Shown here piece after piece: positions 55,616 through 63,543 of a DNA stretch of 64,000 nucleotides. The stretch comes from Aliirhizobium wenxiniae (GTDB taxonomy: Bacteria; Pseudomonadota; Alphaproteobacteria; Rhizobiales; Rhizobiaceae). How positions within the stretch are numbered: position 1 is the stretch's first letter; each line of letters begins with the position of its first letter. The notes under the pieces were generated by a model, which was not told the origin of the DNA, ran no database searches, and saw only the letters and a program-made list of their open reading frames with translations. A program made the translations under genes and the position numbers. The stretch lies in contig NZ_JACHEG010000015.1 of NCBI RefSeq assembly GCF_014201355.1, positions 1 to 64,000 on the forward strand, read 5' to 3'.

Positions 55616-55954
55616 TCAGGCCAGCTGCAGATCCAGCTGGGGAAAGAGTTTTTTCAGGTTCGGCAGCGACTTGGACTGCCAAGGGTACTGGGCCGTGCCT
55701 CTTATCACCAGTTGAACATCCGATTGCTTGCGCGCTTCTATCGTCAGCTTCGCCAGAAGATTGATCCCCGAAGAGTTCAAGAACTCCAAGCCAGTCAGAT
55801 CGAATATCACCCGGCCGTTATTCTCGTGAAGCGCCGCCGCCGCGAGCGAATAGATCGGTGCATAGGCATCCGGCCCGGCCAGCCGCAAAACGCCGTCGAA
55901 ATAGACACATTCGTTTTCGGCCCAGATTCGAAAGTTCTCATCCCTGATTTCCAT
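55616..55954 (-). CDS. STAS-like anti-anti-sigma type protein (slr1659 family)
   Basis: A 112-residue single-domain protein: RIWAENECVYFDGVLRLAGP, VIFDLTGLEFLNSSGINLLA with the phosphorylatable Ser pair at the STAS position, and YPWQSKSLPNLKKLFPQLDL. The LEFLNSSGIN and PWQxKSLxNL blocks match the slr1659 superfamily seen beside slr1658-type kinases. It should be phosphorylated by the neighbouring kinase-like protein and dephosphorylated by the PP2C. The ATG at 55954 lies seven bases after the slr1658-like stop. Confidence 0.8.
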   Translation of the reverse strand: MEIRDENFRIWAENECVYFDGVLRLAGPDAYAPIYSLAAAALHENNGRVIFDLTGLEFLNSSGINLLAKLTIEARKQSDVQLVIRGTAQYPWQSKSLPNLKKLFPQLDLQLA

Positions 55955-55961
55955 CTGCAGT

Positions 55962-56522
55962 TCACCCGTTTGAAGACAGTGGTAACGCAAGAGAGGCGGT
56001 CGTGGTAAGCGTAACGCGATCCTTGCCGGAAGTCTCGAACACCCATGCCAGGCGCGCATCATAGTCGGCCAGAAGCGTCAGCAAGCCCAATCCTGATCCG
56101 GTGGCATCGGATGCCGCATTCTCTTCGATCTGCTGAATAAGAAGTTCGCCCGGTTCAGCCGAAAGCATTTTTGCCAGGATCAACTGGAACCGTGCGGATG
56201 TATCGGTATCGATTTCATTTCGCACCCGCATCATGAAAACGTCGAGAGCTATGCAGGACTCGATGATGATATTGCCGGGCTGGCGGAATTTCACGGCATT
56301 CTCGATCAGCTCGTTGCTGAGATATCCGATGCTGTGATGAATATTGGCGTGAAGCGTTTTCGACGCCGCGAAGGGCAGCGACATCGCCTCGGCGATAAAG
56401 TCCGACGTCAGGCCGGAGTGTCGCCATCCGAGTTCGAGCGGGCCATCACTCAGTGTCAGGCAAGCTCCTGTCGAAAAGCTCGCTTCGCTAAGATCGTAGA
56501 TGCCCAAGACCGTTTTTGACAT
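55962..56522 (-). CDS. slr1658-like regulator with GHKL ATPase features
   Basis: A 186-residue protein. HHSIGYLSNELIENAVKFRQ is the N box of GHKL kinases such as anti-sigma factors RsbW/SpoIIAB and SiaB; GSGLGLLTLLADYDARLAWV is the G2-like lid. ELGWRHSGLTSDFIAEAMSL near the N-terminus and the final beta strands match the slr1658 superfamily. It is the likely protein kinase for the STAS-like partner. It lies three bases after the phosphatase gene and seven before the STAS gene. Confidence 0.77.
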   Translation of the reverse strand: MSKTVLGIYDLSEASFSTGACLTLSDGPLELGWRHSGLTSDFIAEAMSLPFAASKTLHANIHHSIGYLSNELIENAVKFRQPGNIIIESCIALDVFMMRVRNEIDTDTSARFQLILAKMLSAEPGELLIQQIEENAASDATGSGLGLLTLLADYDARLAWVFETSGKDRVTLTTTASLALPLSSNG

Positions 56523-56525
56523 GGA

Positions 56526-58880
56526 CTACCTGTGCCGTAAGACGAGAAGCGTGATGTCGTCGTGAATCTTATGCGAACCTATATAGGCCATCAGCTTGTC
56601 GATAATGCCGGTGGCGATGTGGTCCGCACTCTGTTCGTGCAATCGCACAGCCTCCTCGCAGAGGCGCTCGATACCGAAAAGCTCTCCTTCCGCGTTCTCG
56701 GCCTCCGTGACGCCATCGGTGTGAAGGACGATGATATCGTCTTTCTCGAGCGTAATCTTCCGGGTGTTCACGAAGGATGAGATATCGGACTCCAGCCCGA
56801 TCGGAAGGCCGAGATCCATCGTCTCGATCCGTTCCAGGGCGCCATTCGCCCGAACGATGATGACCTCTTCATGCTGGCCCGAGATGAACATGTCGTTTCC
56901 GTCATAGTCCAGAAATGCGAGGGTCAGATGCTTGTCGATCCTGGTGCGGACGATATTCTTGAACAGCGCGCTGTTGAGGTCGATGAGAAACTTGACTGGA
57001 TCGGTCGTGCCCGCTTCCTGCAAGGCTCTGGCGACGGATTGGACCATGAGCATGAGCACGCCGCTTTCCAGTCCATGGCCGGTTACATCGCCGATGCCGA
57101 TCTTGAACCGTCCGTCGGCTTCGAGGACGTCGTAGTAATCGCCGCCCACTTCATCGGCGGCACTCATATAGGCCGCGATCTCCAGGTCCTTTGATGAAGA
57201 CAATTCCGAGGCAAGAGGCAGAACCATCATCTGGATTCTCTCGGCAACCGCCAGTTCCGTCCCCAGGCGACGGTTCTCCCGTTCCAACTGGGCGTTGAGG
57301 ATCGATATTTCCTCCTTCGCATCTTCGATTTCGGCGGTTCGTTCCTCAACCAGCTGTTCGAGGTTTTCGGTGTGATAGCTGATCTGCTCGGCCATTCGGT
57401 TGAATGCTTCGCTTGCTTCACCGACTTCATCGCGACTGGCGACCGCCACGCGAACGGAATAGTCCTGCGCCTGGATCCGTCGCGCCGCGCCCGCTAGTGC
57501 GCTGATCCCGCCGGTGATGCGTTTCGAGACTGCAAGCACCGCCATCGTTACGATCGTCAGGGAAAGCAGGATTGCGAGGATCTGATAAAGAACGATGCGG
57601 TTGGTCGCATCGGAAATTTTGGCCTGGGCGGCAAACAGCGAGGCGTAGATTTCGCGCTCGGGCACGACGATCCCGAGTGACATGGCGTCTTTCCTCACCA
57701 GTCCCGGTTGCCACAGATTGACCGGTGGAAGCTCCTTCATGATCACCATGAAGGGCACGGTTTCACCGTTCTGATCCAGCAGAAGGTGTCGGATCCCGGT
57801 GCCGGGATTATTGGCCAGTTCGGCTATGGCGGGTTGTGAACTGCCCTTGAGCGAACGCTCCAGCCCTGTAACGCCGGTTCCCTTGGTGTCACTTGCCGAG
57901 CGCAGGCCAATCGTCTTTTCACCATCCTTGCTGATGGCAATGACGTTTCCGTCAGACATTGCCAGAAACCCGAAACCGCTCTCTGCAACCTTAACATTCT
58001 CAACCGTCTCGGCGAGCTGATCGAGAGTGATATCGGCGCCGGCGGTTCCGGCGACAGTTTTCCTATCAGCACTCCAGAGTGGATGAAAGAAGCTGACGAT
58101 CTGTTTGCCTGTTATCGCGTCGGTGTACGGAGCGGTCTGGGTAATGTCATCCGGAACGGGTTGCGACCCGGCGCCGGTCGCCCAGCTCTGCCATGACTCG
58201 TAAAGGCCGGGAAAAAAGAAGTCCCAGAAATTGGCGTCGTTATGCCCGGGATAAAGCCGGTCGAAAGTCTGTGCCTGGTCCGTGTAGGGCGCAGTCCTGA
58301 ATATCGGACGCTCCTTGGGGCCGATGAAATACATCTGAAGCTTCGAGGAGCCGCTCTTGAGAAGACTTGGCGCAACAAGATCGAGAATGGAACTTGCCTG
58401 AATTTCGGCCTGTACGTCGGGTCTTGGCGAGTGATCCTTATCCAGCAGATAGCCCCACGCGCTGACGACAGACGGTGCGCCGGGTGCGTTTTGCGCCCAC
58501 TTTCCGGCAGGATTGAAGGAAAGGCGCACGCTGTCCGGCGAAGTGCCTGAGATCGCAGACCCGATGTCTGCCTGTCTTTGCGGGCTGTCGATCTGCTCCT
58601 GCAGGACGTCTGCCAGTACACCAACGTCGTTGTTCACCTGGCCGAGAAGCAGAGAGACCTGGGCTGCAGTGGAATTCGCATAGGTGCGAATATAGTCTTG
58701 GCTCGCCTGCTCAAGCCCATGACCGACCTCCTCGGCCGCATCCCGCGACAGACGCTGAACGTTCCATAAGGCGAGCCCGCCACTGATCAGCAGATCAATG
58801 AGCACTGCCCCCCCGACAACGAGGATGAACTTCGCTCGAAACGAACCCCAGGGCCTGCTGCTGGTCGGTGTGTTGGTCAT
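56526..58880 (-). CDS. Membrane-bound PP2C (SpoIIE-type) phosphatase with dCache and HAMP
   Basis: A 784-residue receptor phosphatase. Helix 1 at about 17-39 (FILVVGGAVLIDLLISGGLA), a periplasmic double-Cache sensor to about 420 (SFFHPLWSADRKTVAGTAGA, DITLDQLAETV, SGFGFLAMSDGNVIAIS), helix 2 near 430-455, a HAMP and coiled coil (ENLEQLVEERTAEIEDAKEE), then the PP2C domain (SAADEVGGDYYDVLEADGRF, IGDVTGHGLESGVLMLMVQS, DDIIVLHTDGVTEAENAEGE). The layout is that of SiaA and RsbU-like phosphatases that release STAS partners on an outside signal. The ATG at 58880 overlaps the methyltransferase stop (TGATG). Confidence 0.9.
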   Translation of the reverse strand: MTNTPTSSRPWGSFRAKFILVVGGAVLIDLLISGGLALWNVQRLSRDAAEEVGHGLEQASQDYIRTYANSTAAQVSLLLGQVNNDVGVLADVLQEQIDSPQRQADIGSAISGTSPDSVRLSFNPAGKWAQNAPGAPSVVSAWGYLLDKDHSPRPDVQAEIQASSILDLVAPSLLKSGSSKLQMYFIGPKERPIFRTAPYTDQAQTFDRLYPGHNDANFWDFFFPGLYESWQSWATGAGSQPVPDDITQTAPYTDAITGKQIVSFFHPLWSADRKTVAGTAGADITLDQLAETVENVKVAESGFGFLAMSDGNVIAISKDGEKTIGLRSASDTKGTGVTGLERSLKGSSQPAIAELANNPGTGIRHLLLDQNGETVPFMVIMKELPPVNLWQPGLVRKDAMSLGIVVPEREIYASLFAAQAKISDATNRIVLYQILAILLSLTIVTMAVLAVSKRITGGISALAGAARRIQAQDYSVRVAVASRDEVGEASEAFNRMAEQISYHTENLEQLVEERTAEIEDAKEEISILNAQLERENRRLGTELAVAERIQMMVLPLASELSSSKDLEIAAYMSAADEVGGDYYDVLEADGRFKIGIGDVTGHGLESGVLMLMVQSVARALQEAGTTDPVKFLIDLNSALFKNIVRTRIDKHLTLAFLDYDGNDMFISGQHEEVIIVRANGALERIETMDLGLPIGLESDISSFVNTRKITLEKDDIIVLHTDGVTEAENAEGELFGIERLCEEAVRLHEQSADHIATGIIDKLMAYIGSHKIHDDITLLVLRHR

Positions 58881-60052
58881 CAATACGGTTTCCGCCCTGA
58901 TGCCGCCCAGATCGGCCATCCCGCATAACCCTTCGGGTGAAGGGCCGCGAGAACATGATCCTTGAAGCCTTGCCGAAACCGTCTGATGAAATCCGGCGTG
59001 TCGCCTCGCCGCACCGCCATCTGACCGGCATAGACGGTTTCCCATGCTTCGATCACATCGGCGAAATCCTGCGGATCTCCATCGAGGTTCGTCACCATGA
59101 AGGACTCGACCTTTATGGCATCGAAGCCTGCATCGTTCAGAAGTCGGCGGCTTTTCGGCCCCATCTCGACATCCATGTCGAAGTGACTGAAAAGCTTGGC
59201 TACCTGTTCATAGGTCCAGCGGATCGTTTCCGAATGCGGCTCGCCCAGGCAATGCGAGTTTTTCTCGTTGGTGATGTAGACCCTGCCACCCGGCTTGCAG
59301 ATCCGATACAGTTCGCGGAGCAGAACATCCGGGCGATCGAAGATCTGCAGTGAATGGCGGCAGGTGACGAAATCGAATTGATTGTCTGCCAGCAGCATCT
59401 GCGATGCGTCGCCATAGGTATATTCAATCGAATTCAAGCCGAATTCTGCCGCTACCCGTCTGGCATATTCCAGGCTTTTCTTCGAATGGTCCAAGGCGAC
59501 GAGACGCGTCGGATTAAATTGCCGTTTTATCAAGGTCGCGAAGTCCCCGATGCCACAGCAGATGTCTGCAATGGTCAAGCCATCGCGCAAGCCATGCCGG
59601 GGGAGAATTTCGCGCTCATGGCGCCAGGTCATTTTTGTCTGTGTTCGAAGGATCGGAATGAAGCTCTCGTCCTCCACGAAGGTTTGCCCCGGATAAAAGG
59701 CTGAATCATAAATCTCGACCGAGAGGTTGGGTTGGGTCGATGCCAGTGTCTGGAATAGGGGAGCGGACCAGGCGATGACGCTCGAGGTGACGACGACGAT
59801 CATGCGCTGCGGCTTCTGCTCGCAGGCGCTCTTCAACACTTCAGCAAGACAGCGAAAAGCGGTCATGTTCATATGGGTGAGGCGCTTTACGTTCACATAG
59901 GCGGTGCTGCCGCTCTCTGCGAGACTGCGCCGGACCATGTTGATCACACTTGCAATCTCCTGGACCGAGCGCGGACGCATTCTCCCGCTGAGCACGATCT
60001 CTTGGTTGATCTCGTTGAATTCTGCGGAAAATGAAGAGGTCTGTCGGCTCAA
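58880..60052 (-). CDS. STAS-like domain fused to SAM-dependent methyltransferase
   Basis: A 390-residue fusion. Residues 1-135: SVQEIASVINMVRRSLAESG, AYVNVKRLTHMNMTAFRCLA, MIVVVTSSVIAWSAPLFQTL, a STAS/slr1659-like fold without an evident phospho-Ser in the usual position. Residues 160-330: class I methyltransferase with ADICCGIGDFATLIKRQF (motif I), FDFVTCRHSLQIFDRPDVLL and ICKPGGRVYITNEKN. The TTG start at 60052 is chosen because it overlaps the upstream TGA (TTGA); a GTG or ATG nearby is lacking, and the frame to 60211 would overlap. Methylation target unknown; a small molecule or a signalling protein of the cassette are both possible. Confidence 0.78.
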   Translation of the reverse strand: MSRQTSSFSAEFNEINQEIVLSGRMRPRSVQEIASVINMVRRSLAESGSTAYVNVKRLTHMNMTAFRCLAEVLKSACEQKPQRMIVVVTSSVIAWSAPLFQTLASTQPNLSVEIYDSAFYPGQTFVEDESFIPILRTQTKMTWRHEREILPRHGLRDGLTIADICCGIGDFATLIKRQFNPTRLVALDHSKKSLEYARRVAAEFGLNSIEYTYGDASQMLLADNQFDFVTCRHSLQIFDRPDVLLRELYRICKPGGRVYITNEKNSHCLGEPHSETIRWTYEQVAKLFSHFDMDVEMGPKSRRLLNDAGFDAIKVESFMVTNLDGDPQDFADVIEAWETVYAGQMAVRRGDTPDFIRRFRQGFKDHVLAALHPKGYAGWPIWAASGRKPY

Positions 60053-60531
60053 CGAACAGCCTCCCGCGGGAGAAAATCTGCGATCAGCGTCACACGATCG
60101 TCTCCATCTATTTCGATATCGAGGCTCACCCCGATGGCCTGTGCAAGCATCATCAGGTGGTGAGCAGGGTGCTGGCCGCTTGAGTCGGCCGACCTGTCGA
60201 ACGAGGACCATGCCGCCCGGTTGTTCCTGTCATAGGAAAACGCGACGCTGGCACGCACGAGTGCTTCATTCCTGAGGAGATTGAAATCAATCCTGCCGAC
60301 CGGGATGGCCGAGCGAAAGGCCAGTTCGATGATCTCATTGATGAGAAGCGAGCTGAAATTGGCGCAACGGGCCGGGTCTTCGTGTGACTGGGCCAGAAGA
60401 TCTGCGAGATATTCGGCGATCGTGTCGCAAAGGCGAAATTCCGAGATGAACAGCCCGACATCCAGCGCCAAAGCTGCCATGTTCTTTAATGCGCCTGGTT
60501 TGGCGCTGATGTGTTGTCCGGTCATAATCAT
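60049..60531 (-). CDS. GHKL-like partner protein of the signalling cassette
   Basis: A 160-residue protein. NFSSLLINEIIELAFRSAIP resembles the N box (xNExxELA) of slr1658/SiaB-type kinases, followed by a core of beta strands with VTLIADFLPREAV; no clear G boxes are seen, so ATP binding is uncertain. Its place, overlapping the STAS-methyltransferase start, suggests it controls that protein as slr1658 controls slr1659. M3 at 60525 is an alternative start. Confidence 0.62.
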   Translation of the reverse strand: MIMTGQHISAKPGALKNMAALALDVGLFISEFRLCDTIAEYLADLLAQSHEDPARCANFSSLLINEIIELAFRSAIPVGRIDFNLLRNEALVRASVAFSYDRNNRAAWSSFDRSADSSGQHPAHHLMMLAQAIGVSLDIEIDGDDRVTLIADFLPREAVR

Positions 60532-60569
60532 CTTCGCCCGCCTTGCCGAAAGATGGTGAGGTATCGCTC

Positions 60570-62243
60570 TTACATACGAACATATTCATCGGGGATGATG
60601 GGCCGTCGAGTGACTGTTTTCAGCATAAATCCAGAACCTGCCACGAACTCTCTTATCGCCTGGGTGGGCAGGGGTTTGCCGATCGCATGACCCTGGAGGC
60701 GATCACATCCCAGACCACGGAGCCAGTCGGCCTGCTCCGCCGTTTCGACACCCTCGGCGGCAACTTCCATGCCCAGATCGTGAGCCAGGGTTATGACCGA
60801 ACGAACAATGGCCTGGCTCTTGGTATTCGTCTCAAGATCGGAGACGAAATACTTGTCGATCTTCAACGTGTCGAAGGGAAAGTTCTTCAGGTAGCTCAGG
60901 GAGGAATATTGCGTTCCAAAATCGTCGAGCGCTATCCTGATGCCGAGTACGCTGAGTGTGTTTAGAGTGTCGAGGTTGTTGACGGTGCGTTCCAGCAGCA
61001 CGCTCTCGGTGATCTCCAGCTCAAGACGGTCGGAAGCAAGACCGACACTATCGAGAACCTGGGAGATCCGATCGGTCAAACCGCTGACCAGGAACTCGGC
61101 AGGAGACAGGTTTACAGCGACGATATAGTCGGATGGCCAGTTCAGTGCTTCGCGACAGGCATTTTCTAGAACCCAGCGCCCGATCTCGCTCATCAGGCCA
61201 TCGGTCTCTGCCATCGGAATGAAAACCGCCGGAGGAATTTGCCCGAGTAGGGGATGCTGCCATCGCAACAGAGCCTCGAAGCCGATCAGCCGATCGCTTT
61301 CGGCAATCGGTTGATATTCGATGGAGAATTGATCCCTCTCCAAGGCTATCCGCAGGCTGCGCCTCAGAAGTTCCCTTTGCTCGATGATCTGCAGCATTGA
61401 AGCATCGAAGGCGCTGGCTCTGCCGCGGCCTTCCTTTTTTGCCGCGTAAAGGGCAACGTCGGAAGCCTTCATCAGGGTTTCCGGATCGGAGCCGTCGGCA
61501 GGTGCCGTGGAGATGCCGACGCTGAGACCGACAAACACCGAAATGCCGTCGATGGTGAAAGACTGCTTGAAGGCCTGGACGAGAGCGTCTCCCAATTCTC
61601 TCTGCCGCTGCTTGTGGCCGGAGGCTGTCGATATTATTGCGAATTCATCTCCCGCCAATCGATAGGCCCGCTCCGTGTCGGTGAGGCAGTCCTTGATCCG
61701 GCCTGCGGCAAACTGAAGGAGTTTGTCGCCGGCGGGGTGGCCTAACGTATCATTGACCGGTTTGAAATCATCGAGATCGAGTTGCATCAGGCAGACGGCA
61801 TTGCTCTCGGCCGGGATGCCCATGAGGACTGCCGACAGGTCGCTGGCAAACTGCCGCCGGTTTGGCAGCCCGGTCAGCGGATCGTGGGTCGCTTGATGCA
61901 GCAGGGCGGCCCGTTCTGCTCTGTCACCTGTCCGGTAGGTCTGTACAACGGCATAGAAATCACCGATGGCGTGAAGAGCAAGTTCGCGAAATGAGCCGTT
62001 ACCCAGGTCGTGGCTGAAATGAAGTGACTGCTTGTGCGCCGATTCCGAATAGCTGGTGACAGCCGTACTATCGAGCTCGGGATAGATATCCCACAGGAAG
62101 AGGTTACCTTCGCGCAGGGCGGGGTCTGTCAGGTCGGCCGTTGTCTCGACAAGTCTGAACTTTCGATCAAAGAGCGCGATTGTGTCAGCCCAATCTCCCG
62201 TAGCTTGTGTGGAATGCTGCCAACTGGATTGCGCATTGCTCAT
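60570..62243 (-). CDS. GGDEF-EAL protein (cyclic-di-GMP synthesis and breakdown)
   Basis: A 557-residue cytosolic protein. Residues 1-110 are a PAS-like sensor. The GGDEF domain (about 115-280) has DPLTGLPNRRQFASDL and the signature AGDEF at 197-201, a variant usually active. The EAL domain (about 300-545) has EALLRWQHP, NLSP, LELEITES, DDFGTQYSSLSYL, IDKYFV and AAEGVETAEQ, so its metal ligands are kept. It could make and degrade cyclic-di-GMP. It is first in the cassette, 38 bases before the next gene, and parallels SiaD in the SiaABCD system. Confidence 0.93.
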   Translation of the reverse strand: MSNAQSSWQHSTQATGDWADTIALFDRKFRLVETTADLTDPALREGNLFLWDIYPELDSTAVTSYSESAHKQSLHFSHDLGNGSFRELALHAIGDFYAVVQTYRTGDRAERAALLHQATHDPLTGLPNRRQFASDLSAVLMGIPAESNAVCLMQLDLDDFKPVNDTLGHPAGDKLLQFAAGRIKDCLTDTERAYRLAGDEFAIISTASGHKQRQRELGDALVQAFKQSFTIDGISVFVGLSVGISTAPADGSDPETLMKASDVALYAAKKEGRGRASAFDASMLQIIEQRELLRRSLRIALERDQFSIEYQPIAESDRLIGFEALLRWQHPLLGQIPPAVFIPMAETDGLMSEIGRWVLENACREALNWPSDYIVAVNLSPAEFLVSGLTDRISQVLDSVGLASDRLELEITESVLLERTVNNLDTLNTLSVLGIRIALDDFGTQYSSLSYLKNFPFDTLKIDKYFVSDLETNTKSQAIVRSVITLAHDLGMEVAAEGVETAEQADWLRGLGCDRLQGHAIGKPLPTQAIREFVAGSGFMLKTVTRRPIIPDEYVRM

Positions 62244-62377
62244 CTCTGAGAGAATCCCTCCTCGCCACAGGCTGCTTTCTCGCTCAGCCCAGATATAGGG
62301 TTTATATTAGAGTAAGCTACTTAAAAATCGACCAATAAATTCTCGCGGAATGTCAGCTTCGATCTGCGGCCGGATCT

Positions 62378-62731
62378 TCATGATCCTTTTCCGCGGTTTG
62401 GCAGAACCCTGTCTCCCGAATCGAGATCCCAGAACAGCCCCGTCATCATCTACAGACCTTCAAGGGCGATGCTGGCCGGCAGATGCTCGTTTAGTTCGTG
62501 CTGCCTGCAGCCGGGATAGGGGTGCGGTATCCACAGCGTGGGAAGACCCAGATTGACCGAAAAGGCATCGTTGGGAATGGTGCCGCCAATGTTGGGCAAT
62601 ATTGCTGGGTCGTAGCCGATCGTTGGAGGCTGCCGCCCATCTGACCCGAGGGTCTTCCGGGTCGAGGCGGGTTGCGGGAAACAGCGCCTCCTGCTGTGCA
62701 GAAATCTCGACCATGGTGAAGCCGCTGGCGT
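62378..62731 (-). pseudogene. M20 peptidase C-terminal fragment, decayed
   Basis: From the element edge the minus strand reads ASGFTMVEISAQQEALFPAT, DPEDPRVRWAAAS; then one base shifts the frame to TIGYDPAILPNIGGTIPNDA, LGLPTLWIPHPYPGCRQHEL. A TAG at 62452-62450 interrupts the frame before MMTGLFWDL. These are C-terminal blocks of M20 dipeptidases/acetylornithine deacetylase-like enzymes. The front of the gene, beyond 62731, has been replaced by the mobile element. Confidence 0.8.
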
Positions 62732-63034
62732 TGTCGCTTGGCACTTAATCGTAAGAATGCGCCCGTTCCGGCTGTCAATGGCACTAATTTGAGACTATTC
62801 GGCACGATTTTCGTGCTGGACGTCTTCCGGTCCGGCGATAACCTACTGTAATAACGACATTTTTTGGTGGAGGGTCGACGACAGGCAGCCATTTTGAGCC
62901 AAACGGCGAATCTCACATTAACTGCAAAAGGCGAAGCCGGAATCTGAAATTAAATGCCAAGTCTCAGATTAGGTGTCGGCCTATCCTGCTGAAATTGTTA
63001 GGACGGGAGTCTTACGGTTAAATGCAAAACGACA
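62732..63034 (+). mobile_element. 303-bp non-autonomous element, copy 2 (IS21-like ends)
   Basis: Same orientation and almost the same sequence as 54446-54749, differing at scattered bases (one missing T in the run after GGCACT, changes near 62850-62875). Same terminal repeats TGTCG...CGACA. Left neighbour is a truncated M20 peptidase, right neighbour a truncated receiver domain, with no target duplication, so recombination rather than simple insertion shaped this site. Confidence 0.75.
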
Positions 63035-63167
63035 AGCGGAGCCCGATATGCCCATCCTGCTGGTCTCGGCTATGCTGAGAGCAAGGGTTGATCCAGACCT
63101 CCCGCGCTTGACAAAGCCTTTCCGTAAGGACGAACTCGCGGCAAGTCTCGCGCAACCGGTGACCTAA
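63035..63167 (+). pseudogene. Response-regulator receiver domain fragment
   Basis: Right after element copy 2 the plus strand reads AEPDMPILLVSAM, then RLTKPFRKDELAASLAQ to a TAA. This is the last third of a CheY-like receiver: the Thr/Ser strand (LLVSAM) and conserved Lys-Pro (TKPF). The aspartate-bearing front is missing, cut by the element. Not functional. Confidence 0.77.
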
Positions 63168-63312
63168 TCACCTTTACACATTGAAAGATGCTTCGTCACG
63201 GACGTGATGACGTGATGACGTGTTTGTCGGAAGCGGATGCTGCCCTTGTCGTGGGTCAGTCGTGACGATCTGGATTGACGCTGAGTTACAGCGAGCCGAC
63301 GAAGGCTCCAAT

Positions 63313-63525
63313 CTATTCGCTGATGAAATAGCCGTCTTTCTTTACTGCCTTCGCAACGCTTACTGCCTCGTGGCCAAAGATTTCCTCCTCAAGTTTAAAG
63401 GCTTTCCAGGAGACCCAAGATTTCCCATCCGGATGGCCTGGGCGAGGAGAATTCTGATCTTCAACGATCAAGTAGGGCGGATGTGATCCTGCGTGGTCAG
63501 TTGAAAACAGGTATGCGTCCATCAT
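63313..63525 (-). CDS. Small conserved hypothetical protein
   Basis: A 70-residue protein: DAYLFSTDHAGSHPPYLIVE, PRPGHPDGKSWVSWKAFKLE and a C-terminal KKDGYFIS. The regular aromatic and proline spacing looks like a real small domain. No family named. AAGGT precedes the ATG. It lies downstream of the molybdopterin oxidoreductase on the same strand, 18 bases after its stop. Confidence 0.55.
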   Translation of the reverse strand: MMDAYLFSTDHAGSHPPYLIVEDQNSPRPGHPDGKSWVSWKAFKLEEEIFGHEAVSVAKAVKKDGYFISE

Positions 63526-63543
63526 GTGACCTTGTGATACTGA

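Noticed and set aside
63200-63225. Tandem GTGATGAC repeat
   Set aside because: Only two and a half units; too short to be informative.
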